Positions 57,810 to 64,000 of a DNA stretch of 64,000 nucleotides are shown here, one piece after another; the stretch's first letter is position 1; each line of letters begins with the position of its first letter. Origin of the DNA: CAYSGL01 sp964520985 (GTDB lineage: Bacteria; Pseudomonadota; Alphaproteobacteria; Micavibrionales; Micavibrionaceae); the NCBI GenBank assembly GCA_964520985.1, contig CAZFPB010000001.1, forward strand, positions 558,001 through 622,000, written 5' to 3'. Under the pieces are notes generated by a model that did no database searches, was not told the DNA's origin, and saw only the letters and a program-made list of their open reading frames with translations. A program made the translations under genes and the position numbers.

Positions 57810-59327
57810 GTGAAACGCTACACCCCATATATTGCCTCCCTCCTCGCCGGATGGATTGCCGCTTTTGCCATGCCGCCCGTCGGTTTCTGGCCGTGCATCC
57901 TCATCGGCTTCTCGCTGCTATTCTATTATTGGCACCAGACAACGACTTACAAGTCCGCCTTCTTCACAGCCTTCCTGTTCGGTATTGGTTATTTCACCAC
58001 CGGCCTGTGGTGGATCGGCAACGCGCTATTGGTCGAAGGAAACGAATTCTGGTGGGTATGGCCTGTCTCCGTTATCGGTCTGCCGACCCTGCTCTCCTTC
58101 TTCACCGGCCTCTTCGCCGCTATCGCTAAAGTCTTTTACAAAGACGTCCGCCTCTCCAGTTGGATCGGTTTCTCCGCCCTGATCACCTTAAGCGAATGGG
58201 TGCGCGGCACGATCATGACCGGCTTCCCTTGGAACCTTTATGGTTATGCTTGGAACAAAGACCTCGCCCTGATGCAATCGGTCAGCCTCTTTGGCGCTTA
58301 CACGTTGACGCTTATCACCGTTCTCATCGCCACGCTGCCCGCCGTGCTCTGGCTACTACGACCCGACAAACGCCGCATGATGACGGCCGCCATCGCCAGT
58401 ACCTGTATTGCCTTGATGCTTTACGGATTTGGATCGTGGCGTCTCAACCAAGGCGTACAACTCAACGAAGACATCGTTGTGCGCGTTGTACAGGCAAACA
58501 TCCACCAGACACTCAAATGGGATCCATCCCAAACAATCCCGAACTTTGAAAAACATCTGGCGCTGTCCTCCAAAGAAAAAATTCCACAGAAGCTGTTTAT
58601 CCTCTGGCCTGAAACCGCCATCCCGCCGGTACTGCTCGATAACGACATCGCTCGCGACAAAATCGAAACCATGCTCTCTGCGCAAAGCGCGCAAGGCGCC
58701 TATCTTCTAAGTGGCGCGCTGGTTCACCGCAACGATGAAAAAGGCGAGCGCTATTACAACGCGATGCTGGCCTTTGACAAACACGCCGCCGTGCGCGCCT
58801 CTTATGCCAAAACGCATCTCGTGCCCTTCGGCGAATTCATCCCCTTCCAGCAATGGATACCGATCAAGCCCGTTGTACGTTTTCAGGGATTCGAGCGCGG
58901 CGATGGTCCAACCACTTATGCCATCGATGACATGCCAAGCTTCAGTCCGCTGGTGTGCTATGAAATTATTTTCCCCGGCCGCACGGTCGATACCCACAAT
59001 CGCCCCGCCTTCCTCGCCGCCGTCACCAACGATGGCTGGTATGGTGATTCCGCCGGGCCGCGCCAGCATTTCTTCCAGGTCACCGTCCGCGCGATTGAAG
59101 AAGGCTTGCCCGCCATCCGTTCCGCCAACACAGGAATCTCCGGAGTCGTGGATTCCTACGGCCGCGTATTAGCAAAATCAGAATTATTCCAGGAAACGTC
59201 TATCGACCATGCGTTGCCGTCTGCGCTGCCGCCAACTTTGTACGCGCAGACCGGCAACGGCCTCTGGTATGGACTTCTCATACTTGTGATTATCTGCACT
59301 ATTGTCCGCACACGGTTTGCACGTTAA
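57810..59327 (+). CDS. lnt: Apolipoprotein N-acyltransferase
   Basis: Lnt adds the third acyl chain to bacterial lipoproteins in the inner membrane. From GTG 57810 the protein has 505 residues, with six or so N-terminal membrane helices and a nitrilase-type periplasmic domain. The catalytic triad is visible: Glu268 in WPETAIPP, Lys334 in YAKTHLVPFGEF and Cys383 in LVCYEIIF. A final membrane helix ends the protein (LLILVIICTIV). Its substrates here would include the predicted lipoproteins RlpA and DUF192. Confidence 0.96.
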   Translation: MKRYTPYIASLLAGWIAAFAMPPVGFWPCILIGFSLLFYYWHQTTTYKSAFFTAFLFGIGYFTTGLWWIGNALLVEGNEFWWVWPVSVIGLPTLLSFFTGLFAAIAKVFYKDVRLSSWIGFSALITLSEWVRGTIMTGFPWNLYGYAWNKDLALMQSVSLFGAYTLTLITVLIATLPAVLWLLRPDKRRMMTAAIASTCIALMLYGFGSWRLNQGVQLNEDIVVRVVQANIHQTLKWDPSQTIPNFEKHLALSSKEKIPQKLFILWPETAIPPVLLDNDIARDKIETMLSAQSAQGAYLLSGALVHRNDEKGERYYNAMLAFDKHAAVRASYAKTHLVPFGEFIPFQQWIPIKPVVRFQGFERGDGPTTYAIDDMPSFSPLVCYEIIFPGRTVDTHNRPAFLAAVTNDGWYGDSAGPRQHFFQVTVRAIEEGLPAIRSANTGISGVVDSYGRVLAKSELFQETSIDHALPSALPPTLYAQTGNGLWYGLLILVIICTIVRTRFAR

Positions 59328-59464
59328 GCCCCCCTAACCTTTAGGTTGTAAATATTATTGTTTGCTTGCATACGCAGGCATGGTTTTGATATGGTTGCGC
59401 GAATTTCATAATTGCCTGACCCGCAAGGGCCATCCTCACTGTGTATGCGACGTAAGGACTCCTC

Positions 59465-59938
59465 ATGATCAAAGTAGCCAAAACCAAATTGCCAGCCGTG
59501 AAAAAACAGACCGATAAGAAAAAGGGCCGCGCGAACTCCGTCGACGAGCATGTCGGTCAGCGCCTGCGTCAGCGTCGCTCGATCCTAGGCATCAGTCAGG
59601 AAAAACTGGCCGAAATGGTAGGCATCACCTTCCAACAGATTCAAAAATATGAAAACGGCGCCAACCGCGTCAGCGCCTCGCGTTTGTTCCAGCTGAGCAA
59701 CCTGCTCGAAGTGCCGGTTGATTTCTTCTTCAACGACAATGCCAAACTCTCGGTTGTCACCGGCCTGTCCGACAACAAGCAGGAAGCCTTCGAAGGTATC
59801 CCGAGCGATGTCATGCAGGAGAAAGAAACGCTGGAGCTGGTCCGTGTGTACTACTCGATTAAAAATCCCAAGGTACGCAAAGATTTCTTCAAACTTTTAA
59901 AATCGATGGCCGAAAATAAGAACGACGGCGACGAATAA
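59465..59938 (+). CDS. XRE-family HTH transcriptional regulator
   Basis: The 157-residue protein has a Lys-rich N-terminus and one Cro/C1-type helix-turn-helix (about residues 28-85): VGQRLRQRRSILGISQEKLA, VGITFQQIQKYENGANRVSA and LFQLSNLLEVPVDFFF. The C-terminal third is probably for dimerisation. A regulator of this type between lnt and metK is a conserved alphaproteobacterial arrangement. AAGGA lies 6 bases before the ATG. A control of metK through the nearby inverted repeat is possible but not shown. Confidence 0.9.
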   Translation: MIKVAKTKLPAVKKQTDKKKGRANSVDEHVGQRLRQRRSILGISQEKLAEMVGITFQQIQKYENGANRVSASRLFQLSNLLEVPVDFFFNDNAKLSVVTGLSDNKQEAFEGIPSDVMQEKETLELVRVYYSIKNPKVRKDFFKLLKSMAENKNDGDE

Positions 59939-59961
59939 GCCGCGAAACTTCTTGCCTGCCA

Positions 59962-59996
59962 CTGCTTTCACGCTTATTGATAATGCATGAAAGCAG
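59962..59996 (+). repeat. Inverted repeat in the metK leader
   Basis: CTGCTTTCA (59962-59970) and TGAAAGCAG (59988-59996) form a perfect 9-bp inverted repeat, and inner GC/GC bases can extend the stem beyond one mismatch. It lies between the HTH gene stop and the metK start at 60008. No T-run follows, so it is not a simple terminator. It could be an RNA hairpin controlling metK translation or a binding site for a dimeric regulator. Confidence 0.5.
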
Positions 59997-60007
59997 CCCT
60001 GAACTCT

Positions 60008-61195
60008 ATGTCCGCACCCCAAGCCAATCCGCTGAAAGATTACATTTTCACCAGCGAATCCGTGTCCGAAGGGCACCCTGATAAAATCTGTGACCAGATT
60101 TCGGATACCATTCTGGACGCGTTTCTGGCCGCAGACCCGCAAAGCCGCGTCGCCGTTGAAACCGCTACGACTACCAATTTTGTTGCCCTGATGGGTGAAG
60201 TGCGCGGGCCTGCCAGCATTACAAAAGAAGTCATGGAGGACCTCGCCCGCCAGGCCATCAAAAAAGTCGGCTATGAGCAGGAAGACTATCACTGGAAAAA
60301 CGTCGAGATCGATTGCCGCGTCCACAAACAATCCGCCGACATCGCGCAAGGCGTCGATGCCGATGGCAGCAAGGATGAAGGCGCAGGCGACCAGGGTATC
60401 ATGTTCGGTTATGCCTGCCGTGAAACCGCCGCGCTCATGCCGGCCGCGATTCAATATTCGCATGAAATTCTTAAACGCCTGGCCGACCTGCGTCATGCAG
60501 GCACATATGACGGCCTCGGTCCCGACGCCAAAGCGCAAGTTTCGCTGGAATACAAAGATGGTCAGCCTGTTCGCGCGACCTCCGTCGTCGTCTCGACCCA
60601 GCATAAAGAAGCATTGTCGCAACAAGACGTGCGCAATCTAGTTCGCCCGGTCGTACAGGCCGTTTTGCCAAATGGCTGGATGCCATCGGAAGAAGAATTC
60701 TACGTTAACCCGACAGGCCGCTTTGTTATCGGTGGCCCGGTAGGCGATGCTGGCCTGACAGGTCGCAAGATTATCGTTGATACCTACGGCGGCGCAGCCC
60801 CGCATGGCGGCGGCGCCTTCTCTGGTAAAGACCCGACCAAGGTCGACCGCTCGGCTGCCTACGCCGCCCGCTACCTTGCGAAAAACATCGTCGCTGCCGG
60901 CTATGCCGATAAATGCACGATCCAGCTATCTTACGCGATCGGCGTATCGAAGCCGATCTCGATCTACCTGAACACCCACGAAACAGGCGCTGCCCCCGAG
61001 GCCGAAATCGTCCGCGCGATCACGCAACTGGTTGACCTTTCGCCACGCGGCATCCGCGAGCACCTGCAACTGAACAAGCCAATCTATGCCCGTACCGCTG
61101 CGTACGGTCACTTTGGCCGCGAACCGGAAGAAGATGGCGGGTTCAGCTGGGAAAACACCGACCTCACCCAAGCGCTGCAGAAAATCCTTGGCTGA
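60008..61195 (+). CDS. metK: S-adenosylmethionine synthetase
   Basis: MetK makes SAM from ATP and methionine. I chose ATG 60008 (395 residues, MSAPQANPLKDYIFTSESVS), because homologues begin shortly before this motif; ATG 59987 lies inside the inverted repeat. Motifs are SEGHPDKICDQISD, GAGDQGIMFGYACRE and the phosphate loop GGGAFSGKDPTKVDRS, all intact. Downstream trmB, rlmH-like rRNA methylation and other methyltransferases in the window use its product. No ribosome site of note precedes either start. Confidence 0.97.
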   Translation: MSAPQANPLKDYIFTSESVSEGHPDKICDQISDTILDAFLAADPQSRVAVETATTTNFVALMGEVRGPASITKEVMEDLARQAIKKVGYEQEDYHWKNVEIDCRVHKQSADIAQGVDADGSKDEGAGDQGIMFGYACRETAALMPAAIQYSHEILKRLADLRHAGTYDGLGPDAKAQVSLEYKDGQPVRATSVVVSTQHKEALSQQDVRNLVRPVVQAVLPNGWMPSEEEFYVNPTGRFVIGGPVGDAGLTGRKIIVDTYGGAAPHGGGAFSGKDPTKVDRSAAYAARYLAKNIVAAGYADKCTIQLSYAIGVSKPISIYLNTHETGAAPEAEIVRAITQLVDLSPRGIREHLQLNKPIYARTAAYGHFGREPEEDGGFSWENTDLTQALQKILG

Positions 61196-61895
61196 TAATC
61201 ACCACCTGACTGAAGTCAAACGTGTTTACGGGCGCCGTCATGGGCGGCCTTTGTCCGCCGCGCGTCAGCAAGCGTACGACGACCTGTATGAAACACTGAA
61301 AATCCCGCTCGAAGCGATGCCTGAAGACGGCACGCTCGCCCCGAACACGCTCTTCGCCAAGCCCCAGCCCTGCGTGTTTGAAATCGGCTTCGGCGGCGGC
61401 GAGCATGTCATCGATCTGATGACCAAGACGCCGAACCGCAATTACATTGCCGCCGAGCCGTTTTCCAACGGCATGACGATGTTCCTCAAACATCTCAAAG
61501 AGAAAGAATTCGCGACCGACAATATCCGCGTGCTGATGGATGATGCGCTCTACATTGCGCGCTCGCTCAAAAGCGACAGTCTCGACGAAATCTACATCCT
61601 GAACCCAGACCCCTGGCCCAAATCCCGCCACCACAAGCGCCGGATTGTCCGTCAGGACACGCTCGACCATTACGCCCGAATCCTTAAACCCGGCGGCCGC
61701 CTAATCATGACCACCGACGTGCCGGGCCTTGCCGAATGGATGGTCTCTGAAACCACCCGTCACGGCGCCCTGACCTGGACCGCCAAATCCAAGACCGACT
61801 GGGAAACCGCCCCCGAAGGCTGGTCCCCTACTCGCTACGAACTTAAAGGCGCCAAGGGCGCCCAGAAAATGGCCTACCTAATTTTTCAGAAATAA
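61188..61895 (+). CDS. trmB: tRNA (guanine-N7-)-methyltransferase TrmB
   Basis: TrmB makes 7-methylguanosine at position 46 of tRNAs. The body shows the SAM-binding loop FEIGFGGGEHVIDLM, LMDDALYIA and the signature LNPDPWPKSRHHKRR. No ATG fits: the most natural start is TTG 61188, overlapping the metK stop by 8 bases and giving 235 residues (LADNHHLTEVKRVYGRRHG). An ATG at 61134 would add 18 residues of metK-overlapping sequence. Translation is probably coupled to metK. Confidence 0.93.
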   Translation: MADNHHLTEVKRVYGRRHGRPLSAARQQAYDDLYETLKIPLEAMPEDGTLAPNTLFAKPQPCVFEIGFGGGEHVIDLMTKTPNRNYIAAEPFSNGMTMFLKHLKEKEFATDNIRVLMDDALYIARSLKSDSLDEIYILNPDPWPKSRHHKRRIVRQDTLDHYARILKPGGRLIMTTDVPGLAEWMVSETTRHGALTWTAKSKTDWETAPEGWSPTRYELKGAKGAQKMAYLIFQK

Positions 61896-61956
61896 GGGTT
61901 GATTTTCGGGATAAAACCCCCTATTTTGCCTCTTATTAATACCCTGTACTTTTGTC

Positions 61957-61985
61957 AGGTGGGCCGGAAACGACCCGCCTTTTTG
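61957..61985 (+). promoter_or_regulatory. Terminator-like hairpin (possible attenuator) just before rimP
   Basis: AGGTGGG (61957-61963) pairs with CCCGCCT (61974-61980, one G-U pair) around a 10-base loop and is followed by TTTTT. The run ends 10 bases before the rimP ATG, so the hairpin would either terminate trmB transcripts or act as an attenuator in the rimP-nusA leader. A possible promoter lies at 61899-61927 (TTGATT, 17 bases, TATTTT). RimP leaders with premature terminators have been described in other alphaproteobacteria. Confidence 0.6.
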
Positions 61986-61994
61986 TTTGGAAAA

Positions 61995-62507
61995 ATGAGA
62001 TTGAGCCCGCTGGAAAGAGATCTGACCGCCCTGATTGACCCGATGGTGACTAACCTCGGCTTCAAACTGCTGTGGCTCGAGATGAAAGGCGGCATTCTCT
62101 CGCTCAATTGCGAAAATGCCGATGGCAGCCGAATTACCTTGGATGACTGCGGTCGCGTGAGCCGCGCCGTGGGCACCATGCTCGAAGAAAAAGATCCGAT
62201 CCCCGGCGCGTATACGCTGGAAGTCGGCTCCCCCGGCATCGACCGCCCGCTTTTTACGCAAGCCGACTATGAGCGCTTCAAAGGTCTGGAAGTCAAAGCC
62301 GAGATTGATGAAGCCGCCGACGCCATCACGGGTCAGCGCCGCTTCAAAGGGATTATTAGCGGTGTGAAAGGCAGTCTCATTACCCTGACATGCCCCGACA
62401 TCGGAGAGGTGGAATTGCCCCTCGATAGAATTCATAAGGCCAAACTGGTGATGAGCGATGAGCTGATCAAAGCCACCAAGCCGAAAGAAAAAGTAGTAAG
62501 CGAATAA
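61995..62507 (+). CDS. rimP: Ribosome maturation factor RimP
   Basis: RimP assists 30S subunit assembly. The ATG at 61995 gives 170 residues: N-terminal alpha/beta domain (LTALIDPMVTNLGFKLLWLE), ITLDDCGRVSRAVGTMLEE, the signature YTLEVGSPGIDRPLF and a C-terminal SH3-like barrel (FKGIISGVKGSLITL). A longer frame from 61899 is excluded because it covers the leader hairpin. rimP-nusA is the conserved start of the nusA-infB operon. Confidence 0.96.
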   Translation: MRLSPLERDLTALIDPMVTNLGFKLLWLEMKGGILSLNCENADGSRITLDDCGRVSRAVGTMLEEKDPIPGAYTLEVGSPGIDRPLFTQADYERFKGLEVKAEIDEAADAITGQRRFKGIISGVKGSLITLTCPDIGEVELPLDRIHKAKLVMSDELIKATKPKEKVVSE

Positions 62508-62544
62508 CCTGATCTAAAGGACGTAAGGAAAAAAGGAAAAGACT

Positions 62545-64000
62545 ATGGAACTGTTGCAAGTTGCTGACACTGTCGCGAGAGAGAAAAATATCGACCGCGA
62601 AATCGTTCTGGAAGCCATGGAAGAAGCGATCCAAAAAGCGGGCCGCTCCAAATATGGTCACGACCATGACATCCGCGCGCTGATCGACCGCAAGCACGGC
62701 AGCATCGAGCTGAAGCGCTACCGCGAAGTCGTCGCCGATGCCGCCAGCATTGAGAATGAAGTCACGCAGCTAACCGTCGAGCAAGCCAAGCGCATCAAGC
62801 CGGAAGCGCTTGCCGGGGAATTCATCGTCGATGAACTGCCGCCGCTGGACTTTGGCCGTATCGCCTCGCAGACCGCCAAACAGGTCATCATGCAGAAAAT
62901 CCGCGAAGCCGAGCGCTCGCGCCAGTATGACGAATTCAAAGACCGCGTTGGCGAAATCATCAACGGTATCATCAAGCGCGTCGAATACGGCAACGCGACG
63001 ATCGATATCGGTGGTAAGGCCGAAGGCCTTCTGCGCCGCGATGAAAGCATTCCACGCGAGCATCTGAAAGTCGGCGACCGTGTACGTGCCGTTATCTATG
63101 ACGTGCGTGAAGAAATGCGCGGTCCGCAAATCTTCTTATCCCGTACCCACCCTGAATTCATGGCGAAACTGTTCATGCAGGAAGTGCCGGAAATTTATGA
63201 TGGCGTCATTGAAATCCTGCGCGTTGCCCGCGATCCGGGTAGCCGCGCGAAAATCGCCGTTGTCAGCCACGACCACTCGATCGACCCTGTCGGCGCGTGC
63301 GTTGGTATGCGCGGCTCACGCGTTCAGGCCGTTGTGGCTGAACTGCAAGGGGAGAAAATCGATATCATTCCATGGACGGAAGATCTCGCCAGCTTCATTA
63401 TTCAGGCCCTGCAACCCGCAGAAGTTTCGAAAGTGGTTCTGCACGAAGAAAAGCAACGCATGGATGTTGTGGTTGCTGAAGAGCAGCTCAGCCTCGCCAT
63501 CGGTCGCCGCGGTCAAAACGTCCGCCTCGCTTCGATGCTGTCGGGCTGGGATATTGACATCATGACCGATGCCGAAGAAGCCGAGCGCCGCGCGAATGAA
63601 TTCAAAACGCGCTCCGCCCTGTTCCTCGAAGCTCTGGATGTGGACGAAATGATCGCCCACGTGCTGATCGCCGAAGGCTTTACCAACATTCAGGAAGTGG
63701 CCGAAACGCCAATTCACGAGATGATGGCCATCGAAGGCTTCGATGCCGATATCGGTCAGGAACTGATCGACCGCGCCACCAACTGGCTCGCAGAAAAACA
63801 AAAAGAACTGGAAATCAAAACGGATGCCCTTGGCATTCAGGCTGATCTGGTGAATTTCGATGGCCTCGATGCCTCGACCATTATCAAGCTCGGTGAAAAC
63901 GGCGTGAAGAGCCTCGATGACCTGGCAGATCTGGCGAGCGACGAGCTGGTCGAAATCATGGGCGAAAACGTCATGACCAATAAAGATGCGGAAGCGCTGA
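62545..64000 (+). CDS. nusA: Transcription termination/antitermination factor NusA, cut by the window end
   Basis: NusA binds RNA polymerase and RNA to control pausing, termination and rRNA antitermination. From ATG 62545 (AAGGA upstream) 485 residues are visible and the frame stays open to the window end. An N-terminal polymerase-binding domain (VADTVAREKNIDREIVLEAM) leads to an S1 domain (KRVEYGNATIDIGGKAEG). Two KH domains follow (DPVGACVGMRGSRVQAVVAE; LSLAIGRRGQNVRLASML), then acidic C-terminal repeats (LDASTIIKLGENGVKSLDDL). The stop codon is outside the window. Confidence 0.97.
   Translation, partial: MELLQVADTVAREKNIDREIVLEAMEEAIQKAGRSKYGHDHDIRALIDRKHGSIELKRYREVVADAASIENEVTQLTVEQAKRIKPEALAGEFIVDELPPLDFGRIASQTAKQVIMQKIREAERSRQYDEFKDRVGEIINGIIKRVEYGNATIDIGGKAEGLLRRDESIPREHLKVGDRVRAVIYDVREEMRGPQIFLSRTHPEFMAKLFMQEVPEIYDGVIEILRVARDPGSRAKIAVVSHDHSIDPVGACVGMRGSRVQAVVAELQGEKIDIIPWTEDLASFIIQALQPAEVSKVVLHEEKQRMDVVVAEEQLSLAIGRRGQNVRLASMLSGWDIDIMTDAEEAERRANEFKTRSALFLEALDVDEMIAHVLIAEGFTNIQEVAETPIHEMMAIEGFDADIGQELIDRATNWLAEKQKELEIKTDALGIQADLVNFDGLDASTIIKLGENGVKSLDDLADLASDELVEIMGENVMTNKDAEAL

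Noticed and set aside
59939..60007. SAM riboswitch before metK
   Set aside because: The leader is under 70 bases and shows only the simple inverted repeat; none of the SAM-I, SAM-II or SAM/SAH sequence signatures I know is visible.

Overview
The window is a gene-dense stretch of bacterial chromosome of moderate GC, estimated by eye. It contains no phage, transposon, integrase or CRISPR array. Several features point to an alphaproteobacterium: split b and b' ATP synthase subunits with the Fo genes in an operon without F1; a PopZ (DUF2497) gene upstream of valS; a mitochondrial-type complex I accessory subunit (NDUFS4/NDUFA4-like); ruvCAB-tolQRAB, zapA-tkt-gap-fba and phoH-ybeY-corC-lnt-HTH-metK-trmB-rimP-nusA gene orders; and a DciA-type helicase loader instead of DnaC. 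Gaps in usual neighbourhoods (no pal after tolB, no pgk between gap and fba, no tolC beside popZ) suggest a lineage outside the best-studied families, perhaps near Micavibrio or deep Rhodospirillales. That placement is a guess.

Layout. 0-5.2 kb: end of a dihydroneopterin aldolase gene, a secreted unknown, mutY divergent from a coupled dciA-efp-suhB run, and a proline-rich OmpA-like protein. 5.4-9.8 kb: DsbA-like oxidoreductase and SMC. 9.9-12.9 kb: a DUF1428 gene translationally coupled to the ATP synthase Fo operon (atpI-B-E-b'-b). 12.9-20 kb: proA-nadD-rsfS-rlmH-envC-ctpA-divergent deacetylase-rppH, ending at a terminator shared with tolB. 20-29.4 kb, mostly minus strand: DUF4164-like, zapA, 6S RNA, formyl-THF cyclo-ligase, ymdB, yebC, ruvCAB, then ybgC-tolQRAB. 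29.6-34 kb: transketolase, GAPDH, class II aldolase and a small membrane-anchored EndoU-nuclease-like protein. 34-40.8 kb: two RlpA-type proteins, epmA, rpmE, valS, popZ, pcm. 40.9-45.5 kb: four tRNAs (Cys, Asn, Arg, Pro) interspersed with a ClsB/YbhP-like pair, a META-domain protein, AlaX, a complex I subunit and an AT-rich intergenic region that may encode a small RNA. 45.5-55.1 kb: DUF192, alpha/beta hydrolase and MsbA-like ABC exporter, an M23 protein with altered zinc ligands, a HAD hydrolase, a 1269-residue membrane-anchored coiled-coil protein, and a secreted unknown. 55.3-64 kb: the phoH-to-nusA translation, rRNA-processing and envelope operon, cut by the window edge in nusA.

Functional themes are envelope maintenance (Tol, EnvC/Ctp, RlpA, Lnt, DsbA, MsbA), genome maintenance (MutY, SMC, RuvABC, DciA), ribosome and translation support (EF-P with its modifying enzyme EpmA, RsfS, RlmH, YbeY, RimP, NusA, L31, AlaX) and central carbon metabolism. 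I saw no obvious multi-gene defence or secretion system. The least-explained items are the EndoU-like protein at the end of the glycolytic operon, the candidate sRNA at 44.6-44.9 kb, the giant coiled-coil membrane protein, the rsfS leader (consensus promoter, possible leaderless small gene, possible ATT start) and the inverted repeat before metK.
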